This document shows, in pieces, positions 1 through 12,610 of a stretch of 64,000 nt of DNA. Every line of letters starts with the position of its first letter. The stretch's first letter is position 1. This DNA comes from Branchinecta lynchi. Lineage: Eukaryota; Arthropoda; Branchiopoda; Anostraca; Branchinectidae. Where the stretch lies: NCBI GenBank assembly GCA_023053575.1, contig JAKZAP010000017.1, positions 5,029,501 through 5,093,500 of the forward strand. Direction: 5' to 3'. The position numbers were made by a program, and so were the translations under genes. The notes under the pieces are model-generated. The model saw only the letters and a program-made list of their open reading frames with translations, made no database searches and was not told the origin of the DNA.

Positions 1-1320
1 TCACCCGCAAATCACATTTTTTAGTCGTACGAAGAAATTTCTATTCGTGTGTTTTCAGATTCACAGTTGTTGAGTTTTCTAGAATGAAAGTCGTATGGTT
101 GAGCTAGGCATAATGACAGCAACCGCGAATTTCGCCTGAAAAGACCCGTTTCTTGTAGAACTTTAAGAACGGATTTTCTGGTCGTATATTAGAAACAGTC
201 GAAAGTTTTGAGCTTGCCATATGAGGCAGCAAGGTGAATTTCGACAGCAGATGACCTATTTCTGGTCGTATAGTTGAATGGAGATTTTCTATAAGTCAGA
301 GTTGTATGTTTCGAACTTGTCAGAGTGACGTAAATGCCATTACCAAATCGTGATTTTCACTCTGTGGCGCTGAAAACTGGCGGATTTTCAAAAAATTCGC
401 CGGCGGCGCGACGTTTCAACATTATCCTATCTGGTTTTGTGCAAAATCTCATTATCTTAAAAAGAAACAGGTTTATTTTTTTTAAATGGCTTGCGGAGTA
501 AGGTTTACATAAAAAGTTTTTGTAAGCACTGTATGACGGGTCTGATGATTGCACCATTTTTTTTCATTTTTTTTTTTTAATCCAAAGTTGAAGGCTGGTC
601 GAAAGGCCCGTAATTGAGGTGAGGTGTTAGGCCTAAGATTTCATCAACCTTAAAAGCTAGAAATTCCAGAAAAAGGTCGGATTACAAAAAAAAACGCCAA
701 AATCGGCACTGAGTTTGCAGTCGTCTTGGGTACATACGGTAAAAACTGCTGCTTGGGATCTGAGCCACGTTAAAAGGAATAGTTTGGGTGGGAAGTAGTC
801 GAATATTGCCGAATAAAGGCCGGTTTAACAAATTTTGCCGCGGCTCTTTCGTAGTCCTATCTTATTTCTATTTACTTGAAGTGTGCATCATTTATGTGCG
901 GTTTTAAGCTTGAGATTTGGGGTCTAAGCTACATTAAAAGGTATAAGTTGTAAAGGAGTAGCTAAATTTTACTCTGATTGAACAAATTTCGCCTGCAGCG
1001 CTCACTTTAGTTTGTCTTGAGTATATATGTCAGAAGCTGGTAGCGAGGCTTGTCTTCTATCCAGCTAAATTTGATGTGAACGGCATCGTCTAATTCCTGT
1101 TACTTTGTTTATTACTTTATTACTACAATGGCATTTTCCGTCACGTTTTAGAACTTATAACGTTAGTATTTCTTGAGCCTGCCGATGCTGTGTTTTTAGC
1201 CAGTGGTATTTATGAAGTCCTCCCCCCTCCCCCCATGCTCAAGCCCTTGGAACCACCCCTGATCCTACGGTCGTACCAAGCCCTGGTTTGAAACTAGCGG
1301 CTTAGTTGGGGGCCATCTAG
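1..1320. repeat. Degenerate repeats, no gene recognised
   Basis: No convincing coding sequence is visible. Degenerate repetition can be seen: about 1-360 has variants of a block ending in TTTCTGGTCGTAT, and 740-1,020 has two diverged units of about 185 bp (a GGGATCTGAGCCACGTTAAAAG-like block followed by a TTGCCGCGGC/TTCGCCTGCAGC-like block). A related stretch lies at 57,135-57,240. The short leftward ORF at 357-557 looks like chance. Confidence 0.4.
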
Positions 1321-1427
1321 AACTTGCAAATGCTGGATTTTAAGATTTAAACCAGTAGTCCTTAAATGTAACGGTCGACGTATTTAGTGCCATGTCGGCG
1401 CTACGAGTTAGATCAATAAAAAATATC

Positions 1428-1457
1428 TATCGATCTATCTATATCTATCTATCTATA
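1428..1457. repeat. ATCT microsatellite
   Basis: Imperfect (ATCT)n run, seen directly. A similar short ATCT/ATCC run is at 45,352-45,376. Confidence 0.85.
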
Positions 1458-1794
1458 ACCGGAAGGTAAGACCATTCTCTCTTTAGAAATGTAGCAGTAA
1501 CTCGCCTGGATTTGAAAGAGCTTCATCGACCACGCCCGTAACTAACGACAAAGAGCTGGTCCCCTAGAAAAGAAAGAGATAACAACGTGTTTATTCACTA
1601 TTGTTGAAACTTCTATCTCGAACATCGAAAAGTAAGCTTAGTAAACAAAGATCATGAGTAAATAACATGGACAAATGAAACTGGTAGTAACTATAGTAAA
1701 ATATATTATGAGTAACTATAATGAGTACGGTCAAATTTTAGTGTTTGGGAAAAAGGATTTGTTTTTACACTTGGCTGTGATGATGTGCACTTTG

Positions 1795-2830
1795 AGAGTG
1801 CTAGAAATTCATCTGTAGTCAAAACCCTTGAGGCACAAATGATCTGGATATTTGTTTGTACTTTCGGTGAATATGAGTACTTTAAGGGATGGTCGGAACT
1901 GGGAAGTGAGAATTTCTAGTCAATCTTGTCAAGTGTCTAATATTCAAGCCAATTTTCTTCGTCCTAGTGCATCTGGAAGTACTTTAAATCAAGATCGCCG
2001 GAATTCCGGACCACCCCCCAACCTTTTCTCAGAGTGCCCGAATCCGGTCCGGTTCTCTCACTGATGTATCTAGGGCTTACGTTTTTTCGTCCTACTAAGT
2101 GTCATTCCAATCGCTAGACTCCAAGCTTGTCACAAAATTTCAGATTCCACCCCCCCAGACTCCCCCACATTGCTCGGATCCTGTCCGCTCTTGAAAAGGT
2201 ACATCTGAGACATAAGTTCTTTCCGAACATCAAGTTTCACTAAGATCCGACCACCCCTTCAAAAGTTGGACATTTATCAACATTCCGAATTCCCCCTCGC
2301 TCCACTCCTGCCACGATGGTCAACTTAGAGAAACGACTGTTCTCACGTTAAAATCGTCGAGTCCCTGACATGCCTTCCAAGTTTCATCGTTCTAACACAT
2401 GTGTAAGCATCTTAACTCGGGATCACCGGAATTCCGGAACCCTCCCTCGAACTCTCCCGGTGAAAAGTCCGGATCCATTCCGGACTTGAAGTGTAAAATC
2501 TGAGACAGGAGGTCTTTCCAAATGGCGACAAGCTAAAAGCTTAACGCTAAATGTAATAATAAATAAATAAATTAAGATCCGATTTCCCCTTTCAAAAGTT
2601 AAAAGTACGTCAATATTCCGGATTAACCCTCCCTCCACTCCTCCCACGGTGGTCGAATCGGGGAAGTGACTTAGTTGGGTCGGGTCCCTATAGTGCCTGC
2701 CAAGTTTCATCGTCCTAGCACTTCGGGAAGTACCCTAACTCGAGATAATTGGCCTGACAGACTGACCGACCGACGAAAAAGTGATCGTTATATGACACTT
2801 GGGCGAAGATGCAATTGCCTTAAAAATGAG
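1795..2830 (+). repeat. Dispersed composite repeat, family D, with tandem units
   Basis: Starts with a unit (GTGCTAGAAATTCATCTGTAG, then CCCTTGAGGCACAAATGATC) that recurs in tandem at 54,495-55,020 and singly or doubly at 44,150, 46,290 and 47,580. It continues into blocks with CGGAATTCCGG plus a phrase like AAGTTTCATCGTCCTAGCAC, seen near 1,945, 2,370 and 2,700. The same blocks follow the D units at 55,020-55,270. No coding capacity is seen; short ORFs here are accidental. Confidence 0.6.
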
Positions 2831-3009
2831 TAGTTTCCATGTCTTTAGAGCAGTCAGCGTACAGAGTGATTAGCAGTCAGTCAGTTCGATTAACGATATA
2901 TTCATTGTATGCGGAACTTCACTATTAAACGTAAATATGTTTTATAAAACGCTGGTATGGAATGTAGTACCTAGGATCCACAGTCCGATCTCCCCCCCCC
3001 CCCCCCCGT

Positions 3010-4630
3010 AGGTTTTAACTTCTAAACCTCAACTACAGTTGAGTGGAAAGTGTACCGCAGTTTAAAAATCGGTTAAAGAAACATCTCCTTCAGGGTAGTT
3101 GGTTAGTGGAGGGTTATGAAGACGAGAGAGGACAAATTGACAAATTAATTAATAAATTTTTAGTTTATTTTAGTGAATGTTTGGTTAGAATATGATCGTA
3201 AATGTGTACTGGCTGCGTTTTTCAAGCGCGTATGTGCTTTGTGTGTAACCGGTCGTCAAGCCGGAATGATTTTTTTTTAGTAAAGCTGTTGAATCCTGAA
3301 TCCTGAAACCCATATCGGATCCGGCCACTTCGGCGGGGTAGGAGGGGCTCGCGGAAAAGCCATCCAACCTTGACAACACGGACTTTAATCGATACCCGTG
3401 CTAACTAGCTTTGGTTTGCGATTTAACCTTTCAGCTCCTGTTTATTATCTGAACTATGCACATCCCCTTATACCCACCCTTAACACATGTACTATCTGTC
3501 TATGGACACACAGCGCCCGAAGGAGTAGGTACAACCGTTACTGTGTATATGTATGCCTCGGACGCTTAAGTTGCGTTTTTTTGGATGTAGTTTCGGCGTA
3601 GTGTCGCTTAAAAGCCGTTTTATTTGTCCATTCCATTTGGTGTAGTTTCGAGCCTGAAACTACGGAGCTCAAACTACAAACTACCTCGCCGACGTGACAA
3701 GAACTCAATAAAACGCAAGGAAGACAAACAAGAGCCAAACTACGAACTTTGATGAAACAAAAGTGAATCCAATAAAACGCAGCTTAGTCGGTTATGCGTG
3801 AAAACGAGGAACTAAATTGCCTCACCAGTGAGCATATTGCAATAATGTAGACACCTCTCTCCAGTGTAAAACAACAACATCGCCTCAGTAAACACATTTT
3901 AGATTCTAACTCTTCCCGTACGGATTAATAACTACGCTTGGGCACAGGATTTTCACGTATACCTCACCACTGCCTGTCTTTGAATTCCAATGAATTGGCG
4001 ACATTTCTTTTGCGGTTTTACTTTTCCCAGAAGGAAAACTGACCACATGTTAAGAGGTCACCGATAATAAAACGCTCCGAAATGGATGGACTCCTTACAA
4101 AGAGCGGATAATTAAATATATTCTATACTTTAATGATATTAGTATGTAATTAGACTCATTTTACTAGATTGTTTCAATTTGAATGATATCTTTCTTCTGT
4201 GGTGATACTTCGGACGGTCGTGAAATTAGTGCAAACCTTTCGGACGCCAGGACGCTGCTGTTGTAGGGTTGAAAAGCAGGGCCAAACAGAGAAAAATATG
4301 GATACAGTGTCTTTAGTTTTGTAACAATAGTTACAGACACTTCGTATTTGTGAGAGTAATTCATTCCAATTCAGTGGTCATTCCATCCATTCTCGTTACC
4401 GAGATTCTTCACTTCAGAAATGTTTCCTAACTCTTCTGTTAGCAATACACTGATCTTTCCATGACATATCATGAGCCCGATAAGGGTTTCCGATAGCTTT
4501 TTCGTCCGTAGACCGGCTCTACAAATTCTGCGAAGATCGTCATCCCAGGCAAGGGACTCGGAAAGGGGATCGCCTAAGAAGAGGAAGGGCAAGACATAGC
4601 GTAGGAGGCACGACTTCTAAACGATGAACA
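3010..4630. other. No gene recognised
   Basis: Follows a poly-C run at about 2,990-3,007. Only short ORFs without family resemblance are present, on both strands. No splice-supported exon, RNA gene or clear repeat was recognised. Confidence 0.4.
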
Positions 4631-4737
4631 AAAACTAAAAGGGTGAGAGGAAGAAACAATGTTTTAGCGTGCCTTCTTCTTACTTCTTACCCTTCTTCTT
4701 ACTCTCACTTACGTGTCTACCTCTATTACTTGCTAAT

Positions 4738-4814
4738 CCCTTTTCATTACTCGTGCCTCCTGCGGCGTGCTGTGCTGTGCCGTGGCTTGCCTCTTTTTAG
4801 TTGATACCCTCGGA
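4738..4814 (+). repeat. Half-copy of foldback element terminus
   Basis: Contains GTGCCTCCTGC, CGTGCTGTGCTGTGCCGTG and GCCTCTTTTTAGTTGAT in the same order as the right terminus of the foldback at 58,637-59,532 (about 59,484-59,530). Only one arm is seen, so it is a solo end or a decayed copy. Confidence 0.6.
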
Positions 4815-5029
4815 AAAAGGCTTAAAAACAGCCACTACCTCAGTCTATAATTTGATGTAAGCATAGTTGTATCGTGGTCAACCCCTACCTCACATGCAGT
4901 GCGAGGTTTCGTTTAAGGAATTCCGTCGATCGCATTAGGATAGTTCCAGATATGCTAAGGACAACAAAACTTTGCACGCTTACCACTGACCGACCAAAGT
5001 GACTTGAAAATCGTCACTACCACGATAGT

Positions 5030-5700
5030 GAAAATTATTTTCTTGCCGGACAAGTAGTTTGTCTGGAATCCGGCAAAGCCCGGAAAGTTGGTGAGAAGTA
5101 AAAATGTCGTTTGAAGTTGATTAAATGTTTTGTTCAGGAGTAAGTAGACTTGCTGAACACGATGGTGAAAACCATTTTCTCGACGGACAACTCGTTCGCC
5201 TGGAATCCGGCCAACACCGGAAAATTTATTATAAGCAAAAGTTTTATCTGAAGTTGTTTAGATGATAGATTTAGGGGTAAGAGGAGACGCTGAGTCTGTA
5301 TATGAAATCGTTCTTACCCGGCATATAATTAGTCCGGAATCCGGTTGTACCAGCTTTTTTTTAAGTCAAAGTTTTATTTAAAGTTCATTAGATGTTGTTT
5401 ATAGGGGTAAGGAGATACGCTGGATTCTTTTTTTGCTCGACTAGTAGTTCGCTTGGAATCCGAGCAAAACCGCAAATTTGGCAGAAGTAAAGCAGGAAGT
5501 TTCGGTCAGTATCGTCAAAATAGATATGGTTTATAGAGGTAGAGATACATAGATAGACAGAATATCTGAACTCAGTTTTCTCTGATGATTTGCCTAGCGA
5601 AGACTGGATCTGGCGAAGACAAGACCCAATTGTCTGGATCAAATCTTAGTTTTTTGGGATCCCATCAAAACCTTTGGTCTTGTTAACAACGGTAATAGGG
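5030..5700 (+). repeat. Family F repeat: about 4 internal units of ~140 bp plus conserved tail
   Basis: Units begin near 5,034, 5,166, 5,309 and 5,427. Each has an ATTTTCT..CCGGACAA..AGTTCG..TGGAATCCGG core, then ACCGGAAAATTTG and a TTTGAAGTTGATTAGATG-like segment. The tail at 5,590-5,690 reads GGCGAAGACAAGACCCAATT, then TTTTGGGATCCCATC and CCTTTGGTCTTGTT, so it ends with a sequence complementary to ACAAGACC in the same tail. Equivalent copies are at 46.6-47.5, 53.3-54.2, 55.6-56.2 and 58.4-60.4 kb, with a leftward copy at 60.7-61.0 kb. Non-coding. Confidence 0.7.
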
Positions 5701-5819
5701 AAGTATATATTTTGTTAATTTTACACAATGAAAATAGTTCAAGTGAAACTGTGAATCTGAAATCCTAATCGTAAACGATTGGAAACAGTTGTTTTCAAAT
5801 CATAAAACAGAGACCTGAA

Positions 5820-5892
5820 TTTTGGGATCCCAAACTTGATTGGAGGGATACCTATTACATCGCAAAAGTTGTCCGGACATATGTGAGCAATG
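5820..5892 (+). repeat. Family F head fragment
   Basis: TTTTGGGATCCCA followed by TTGGAGGGATACCTATTACATC and a GTTGTCCGGACA-like segment, the same order as the heads at 44,455, 46,590, 53,305 and 58,430. The body is missing here. Confidence 0.55.
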
Positions 5893-6382
5893 GCTACACC
5901 CCTCCCTGCCCTCATCAACGACCAGCAACCAGCACACCAACTGACCCAGTGTTTCCCTTTCTCCAAAATAGATTTAGTGATGTTAGGTTCCCTAAGCCCT
6001 GAGTTTGAACAAAGGCACGCGAAAACTACCCCCAGTCGGCAGGGGCGTCGCAAGTGCATTTTTGGTGGGGGGTGCAGAGCCAAAAGTTTAACGAATCTTT
6101 AAAAATTTTTACCGAATCCTACAACTAAGAATTCGAGCTTTTAATTATGGAACAGGAACGATTACGTAGGAAGATACCCTTTCATGCCGCCGACTTCAAC
6201 TTTGTATGAAGTTCGGTACATCTATAGTACAAAACCCACTTCACCGGGATATACTCCCTCCTGATTTTCTCCCCTTCCGAATTCGTCTTCCTCGTCAAGC
6301 TGCCGATCCTGTGCCTCGTTTAGAGCCGGTGGTAGCTTTGCGAACTAGGTATGCTCAGAGTTTCGTCCCCTCGTTTGTTCGT

Positions 6383-6491
6383 GTATATAACCAAGAACAA
6401 ATAAGAGCAAGAACTGCTGTCTCCCTATACCTGTCACACAACCAAGCTGAGACGAGTCGACTCTCGACGCAAACGAGCGGAGGTGGATCTT
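6383..6491 (+). repeat. Direct repeat, copy 1 (pairs with 8,464-8,568)
   Basis: About 105 bp starting TATAACCAAGAACAAATAAG and ending GCGGAGGTGGATC. It recurs nearly identically 2.1 kb downstream. No coding meaning is recognised. Confidence 0.8.
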
Positions 6492-6492
6492 A

Positions 6493-7050
6493 AGCATTGT
6501 CCTAATTGGTGTAATAAGGTGTATTACCGCGTATAAGACTTATTACAGATTCCTCTTTTCCTCGGAGCGCGCTGTAATAAGGTGAATAACGAGAATAGAC
6601 TAGCGTTCTATTCTGGCTTATGCAGGGCCAATCAGATCGCTTGGTTGGTTCGCCAGCGGGCCGAGGAGAAGCGCAGCGTCGTCAGGGGTTGCCAAGGAAA
6701 GCACAACAGTTCTACTTTGTTGGAAGCTAAAGAAACAACTTTTCTTAACAAAAACACCTTTTTGTTCTATTACGACGGCTTTTCGTCAGTTCGAGGACCA
6801 ATGCTGTCCATCCGTTATTTTAATATTTTTTTTACAGTATAATTTGCTTTATATTGTACTCGTGTACTTCAAGTAGTACCAAGAACCTTTTCGGATATTT
6901 TTAGAGCTCGAAAAATTGTATTACCTTGGCAACACCGGAAGCCGCATTGATAAGAACCTCTTGGGTTGTATTTGAACAGGCGTGTGTGTTAAGACGTAGA
7001 CATCGCGTATAGCGCTATTCACCTTATTACACCTATTAGGACAATGCTAC
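6493..7050. mobile_element. TIR element (MITE-like), about 560 bp
   Basis: The ends are inverted: AGCATTGTCCTAATTGGTG at the left and CACCTATTAGGACAATGCT at the right, followed inwards by TAATAAGGTG on both sides. There is no transposase ORF, so it would be non-autonomous. A clear target duplication is not seen. An internal stretch (6,625-6,800, CAATCAGATCGCTTGGTTGG) is also found at 56,168-56,330. Confidence 0.7.
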
Positions 7051-8463
7051 CCGGGACATCAAAAGTCGTTACCTCTACAGAGAAGGTGTAACGCAGTAAA
7101 CCACTGAGGAAGAAAAATCGAATGGAGGCAGCAGTGATAAGCCTGTTCACACTGGGCTGGGCGGGCGCTGAAACAGCGGTTGCCGGCTCATTGATTCAGA
7201 CAAGCTTTCGGGGGTTGACAAGAAAATTCCTAAGAATATCAAAATATACAGAAACTGCCATTTGGTGCAAAGCAGATTTTACAAATGCGTCAAATTTAGT
7301 TAAAAGTACGACAAACTGTATATATATCTTATTGAAAAACCCAAAGGCCGGATACAGGTAACGTAAGATATATGGTAACGTAAATTGTATCTTTTCGGGG
7401 TCAATTCAATTAAGGGGTGTCAATATCCAGAACAACAAGAGATAAATTTCATTCCAGGTATTTGCTCTCATATGAGAATATCAGACGAAAACAGGCAGAT
7501 TCTTTAAAAAAAAAGGCCGTGTTTCAGGTTTAATAGGCTAAGTGGAAATGAACAAATATTACGCAGATGGAATAGGCTTCTACTCTGACAAACTAACCAG
7601 AAACAATTTTGAATTGAAAAAAAAAAAAAAACTAGGACTTCTATGTGGGTCCTAGACAAACTAGAACCCATGTGGCAAGGCCTAAGTACGAAAACCAAAG
7701 ACTTTCGTTAATGGGAAAATACACCGTTGACATCGAATTATTTGTAAGTAGTGAACTAAAAGACAAACGAGATAGACCAAGTTGAGGTGAACTTTCGTCT
7801 TTCAATTAACTACTGAATCGAAATCTAACTCACTAAATCGAAATGTATACAATTATACATTTCGGAAAAAAAGAAGAAAAAACACAAAATATACACTCAC
7901 CTACTGGTATTATTTTGACTATTCCATGCTATTCTACCATTTCGGTAATTTCAGTAATCCTTGAAAGCCTTAATTACGTTACTCTTAGTTTACACTCGTC
8001 TGACAAAGTTAATACTACAGATGTTGACACTCAATGGGTCATGACTTCAGTGAGTGTGCTTCAAATCTCGGTTTGCATTGTATGGTTCTCCCGAGAGACA
8101 CAAAAAGGAATGTCACAAGGGATTTCAATCTTCATACGTATGGTCATGGTGTAACAAAGCGATTATGAATGACCATCGTCAAGTTCGCTTTTTGTTTTTC
8201 GCTTCACTAATATTCACTAATCCGACGCCAGCGTCTACTCAAACAAAATCAACGCTGTTTCCTTCCCGTGTGAACAGGCCAGAACATCCGCCTCGCTAGT
8301 GGCTACGTTGTTTTCTTCGTAAATGACTTAACGGCGGAGAGTCGGAGACCAACGAGTATACACGGGCGACCAAGAAATGGGTCCACCTCCGCTCATTGAT
8401 GTCGGAACATTTTTAGTCGGTGGATGTACGAGAGACCATTGTTCTTACTCGTTATTTTTTCTT

Positions 8464-8568
8464 GATATAACCAAGAACAAATAAGAGGAAGAACTGCTGT
8501 CTCCCTATATCTGTCACAGCAAGCTGAGACGAGTCGACTCCCGACGCAAACGAGCGGAGGTGGATCCA
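8464..8568 (+). repeat. Direct repeat, copy 2
   Basis: Near-identical to 6,383-6,491 apart from a few substitutions and small indels; it ends at the same GGTGGATC. Confidence 0.8.
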
Positions 8569-8689
8569 ATTATGTAGTCTCTCTGTCCAAGACGGCGAGC
8601 GTGAACCTTGCGACAAGCCGACTTTTTCCCTATCTCAGTATTACCGCCAAATACAGTCACTGTGAAAAGATCTGTTGTTAAAGAGTTTA

Positions 8690-9545
8690 GTGATACACCG
8701 TACAGTTTCCCTAGTTTCCTCCTTACTAATGCAGAAAGTTAAAGTTTGGAAAAACTACTTGAATTGGAATCTACTGCAAATATAAACAGCGTTGAAATTG
8801 TAGCAGTTACTGAAGTCAAGTCTAAAAACCAAGATCTCCTTAAATGAATGGTTTTCAACAGTTAATTAAACTTCGCCCGGCGGACCATCCCCTAGGTAAG
8901 AAAAGAGGTGGAGTAATGATTTTTGCAAGAGAATCGCTGTCCCCTGCCCCCTTCTTCTGCCCGGAATTGATGTGTATGATGAAATAATCTGGATTAAAAC
9001 TAAACCCAAATGCCAACCTCGCCCCTACACTAACATAATTAGTTGTTCTTTTTATTATTCTCCAGGACAGAATGCTTGCTCTCACCGAGAGTTCCAGGAC
9101 AAGCCCAAGCAAGCCTTGACTTGGTTACTACTAAATACCCAAATGCAGGAATTATTATGGCAGGCGATACAAATGAACTTCGCCTAAATTAATATGTGTA
9201 AGGACCAAAAACTTCAGCAAATTGTAGATTTCCCAACTACAAAAGGTGGAACTAGTTTAGATGTCATTTGTACCTTAAACATTTTTATAAGTCCCCCACC
9301 CCGCTTCCTCCCCTTGGCGGAAGTTACCATTTTATTTTACACTTAATTCTTGTACAAAAATTTAAAACACATGGAACGGTTTCTGAATATTCCTACCGCC
9401 CAATAACAAATCAAGGGCTTCTAGACTTTGGTACTTGGATTTCTTCTGAGACTTGGGAAGATGTTACAGCTTGTGAGTCCCTTGATGCTAAGGTTTCTCT
9501 GTTTCAATCAAAATTTCCGATCGTAGTTTTACGATCATATATTTC
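8690..9545 (+). pseudogene. Non-LTR retrotransposon endonuclease (EEP/AP-endonuclease-like) relic
   Basis: Reading through frameshifts and stops gives the landmarks of the apurinic-endonuclease-like domain of CR1/jockey-type LINEs. These are an opening FLLTNAES block near 8,710, VEIVAVTEVK at about 8,790 (the usual ..ITET segment), IDVYDEIIWIK at about 8,970, AGIIMAGDTNELR at about 9,155 (family motif GDFN, here GDTN), and TTKGGTSLDVICT near 9,240. The last segment (9,300-9,520) includes a downstream LLDFGTWI..ETWEDV block. In the intact enzyme this domain nicks target DNA for target-primed reverse transcription. At least three breaks are present and no RT follows: at about 9,545 the sequence passes into the iterated domain at 9,550. 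It may be the same broad family as the RT relics at 25.7 and 61.5 kb, but linkage cannot be shown. Confidence 0.75.
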
Positions 9546-9549
9546 GTCC

Positions 9550-11345
9550 CGATTCAAAACGACCGTTTTCAATGGTTTCCAAACGTTTTCAGTTGTTTCA
9601 ATTGGAAACACTTGATTTTGTTTTCAAATCATGAAATACAGACCCTTATTTTTGACAATAGTATTAGGGAAGCTTATTTTTTTTAGTTTTACACAATGAA
9701 AATAGTTCAAGTGAAACTGTGAATCTGAAATCCCAATCGTAAACGCTTGGAAACAGTTGTTTCCGATCGTAATTTTACGAGCATTTTTTCGTACCGATTC
9801 AAAACGATCGTTTACAGTTGTTTCCAATCTTTTTTAGTAGTGTTCAATCGTTTTCAGTTGTTTCGATCGGAAACACTTGGTTTTGTTTTGAAATCATGAA
9901 ATACAGACCTGATTTTTAACAACGGTAATACGGAAGTTTATCTAAGCCGTGAACTTGAAATCCTAATCGTAAACGATTGGAAACAACCGTTTCCAATCGT
10001 AATTTTACAAGAGTTTAGGATCGTTTTTTTTTTCAAGTGTCATTTAACAACTGTTTACGATCGTTTTCAGTTGTATTCGATCGGGAACATTTGATTTCGT
10101 TAGTTTTCGTTCTGTTCGGTCTGAAACAGTTTTTTCAGTTCGAAGCTTGAAACTAGACCTGAGTTTTAACAACGGTAGTACGGCAGGTGAATGTTTTTAG
10201 TTGTAAACGTTAAAAATATTGTAACTGAAACGGTGAATCTCAATCCCAATCGCAAACCATTGGAAACAACTGTTGATTTTTAGCAGTTGGATTTTTTTTT
10301 TTTTTAAACGATCAACATATTTTAGCTCTCGTACGGAAATAATGATGTCGTAAACAACCGTTATTAATTATTTACGATCTTTAACAACTGAAACCAATTG
10401 TTAACAACGGTAAACAATTGTTAACAACTGTAAACAATTGTTAACGATTGGAAACAGTTGTTTCCGATCGTAATTTTCCGATCTTTTTTTTTCGTACCGA
10501 TTCAAAACGATCGTTTTCAACTGTTTCCAATCATTTTCAATTGTTTCCAATCGTTTTCAATTGTATTTGATCGGAAACGGTTCGTTTTATTTTCAAGTCG
10601 TGAAATACAGACCTGAATTTTAGCAGCTGTAATAGCGAAGTTGATGTGTTTTGTTGTTGTAAACTATCAAAAGAGTTTAACTGAAACGGTGAATCTGAAA
10701 TCCCAATCGTAAACGATTGCAAACAACTGTTTCCGATCGTAATTTTTACAACTGTTTATGATTTTTTTTTTTTCAACTTTCATTTAACAACTGTTTACGA
10801 TCGTTTTCAGTTCTTCCAATCGTTTTCAGTTGTTTTCGATCTGAAACAGTTGGTCGTAATTTTACAACGGTTTACGATTGTTTTTTTTTCGAAAAGCTTA
10901 AAACAAGACACGGAAATGCTTGAAAGTAGGAAAGTTGGAGAGAAGTAGAAGACCTTCCAGTTATTTACGATCTATAATTTAGGACATAGGGGTGGGATGG
11001 AGGGTGTGTTGAAAAGAATCTGCAGTTGGAAATCCCGATCTTAAAAATATGATCCGAAACAATTGTTTTCGATTGTCAAAATACAACTGGAAACAGTTGT
11101 TTTCAATCGTGAAATAACGATTGGAAACAATCGGTTTTGATCGTAAAAATATTACCGTTTTCAACTGTTTACAATCGAAAACGATTCGATTGGATCGAAA
11201 ACGATTGGAAACAACCGTTTACAATCGTAATCAATTGTTTTCAATCGTAAAAAAACAATTGTTTACGATCGTTTCCAATTGTTTCCAATTGTGTTCGATT
11301 GGAAATATTTCCCATAATCCAATCGAAAAAAAAAGATAGTAAACG
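9550..11345. repeat. Mosaic of ~10-bp self-complementary units (GTTTCCAATC type)
   Basis: Dense runs of units such as GTTTCCAATC, GTTTTCAATT and CGATTGGAAAC occur in both orientations, often exactly 10 bp apart (for example 10,500-10,580 and 11,090-11,300). Long inverted matches are therefore everywhere. Between the blocks a larger period is visible: GTGAATCTGAAATCCCAATC recurs at about 9,720, 9,950, 10,225 and 10,690, together with AAATACAGACCTGA. No coding capacity. Confidence 0.75.
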
Positions 11346-11379
11346 ATCGTTTACGACTTGAATTATTTCCTGACGGGCT

Positions 11380-11925
11380 CTTCCAAGTTTCGTGGTAATT
11401 CCCGATTGGCAATTATAACGATTAATTACCGAATCTCAGTTATTATACCGAATAAGTTTAGACCAATTAATAGTATGTTTGGGATTATTTATAACTACGG
11501 TATCCCGGTTATTGTACCGAATTGTTTTGGTATCAAAAACCTATAGGCTACCGAACAATATTCATAGTCGGTATACTTTCGTCGAAACTGGAACACAGGT
11601 CGGGATTCGTGGTTTAACTACCTAATCCTAAAAATTATACGGAATAAACTACCGAATCGCAAAAACGATAACGAATAATTTTTAACCGATAATAGTTCTG
11701 GCATCGAAAAATTACCAAATGATTTCAGTACATTCTCTCACCAAATTTGTGATAGCTATAACCGAATACTGGCAATTATTCCGAAATCAAATCATTATAC
11801 CGAAGTACCGATAGCCTATTTAAGATACTGTATAACTACTGAATCCCCCTAAATATATCGAATAGTTTTTCTATCGAAAACATACCGAACAGTTTCAGTC
11901 AAATTTTGGGACTCCGGGCCGAAAT
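11380..11925. repeat. Degenerate TACCGAAT-rich tandem domain
   Basis: Around twenty variants of TACCGAAT/TACCGAATAA spaced roughly 20-45 bp apart, with connecting ATTAT and GTATCG-like segments. It adjoins the decamer mosaic but has a different core motif. Confidence 0.6.
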
Positions 11926-11934
11926 TTTACAGAA

Positions 11935-12610
11935 TCTTAAAAATGTGGAGGGGGGGGGTTGCTCCCCCACCCCCTTGTGACGCCCTGAGCGTCAGTGTCT
12001 TTGGGGGCGGCTCAAGCTCATTTTCTATAAGGTTTGAAGCCAAGCTGACGAATGACAAAATAGAAAACCGTGATTTTCGGGTTTTTTTATTCACATTTTT
12101 ATCCACAGTAATTTCACCGGTTCCGTGAAATTATTTGTAGTGATGGGAAAAGCGAAGGATTATATAATTGCTGGGTGAAAGCTTTTGCACTTTCCCGGGG
12201 AATTGGTAAATTATAAATAAACACAGAATTCAGAAGCATAAAATAGTCACAGATTTGTACATATACACTTTTAACACGCACATTAATATTCGTTATTTTA
12301 TTCATATTTGTTCGTCGTTTCAATCCTCACAATTCTTCTGGTTTTTAGTTACATATCGTTGTATGTTTTGTTGGTTCCGCATCACTTTTCTGTTGGTATT
12401 GTGTTGGATTTGATGATTTAGTTGTTTGTTTTTTTTTGCTGAGGACGGTTTGCAGGAAGTGCAACCAAAATATCCGAATTTATATTTACCCCCCGCACAT
12501 CAGCCTAGAGGAATAATTAGCTGATAAAAAAAAGCGAAAATCACGGTTTTCAGTTTCTTAAACTCATTTTCGTTGGGGGGGGGGGGGGGAGAGCCAAACA
12601 AATTTCAGAA
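11935..12610. repeat. Poly-G-bounded repeat with inverted AAAACCGTGATTTTCG
   Basis: AAAACCGTGATTTTCG at about 12,064 reappears inverted at about 12,532. Both sides carry G runs (about 11,949 and 12,576) and an ACAGAATCT/CAGAATCTAT block outside. This suggests a decayed inverted-repeat element. No gene is seen inside. Confidence 0.4.

Noticed and set aside
5739..6083. 114-codon leftward ORF
   Set aside because: It overlaps family F head sequence and has no recognisable motif; other copies of the repeat do not keep it open.
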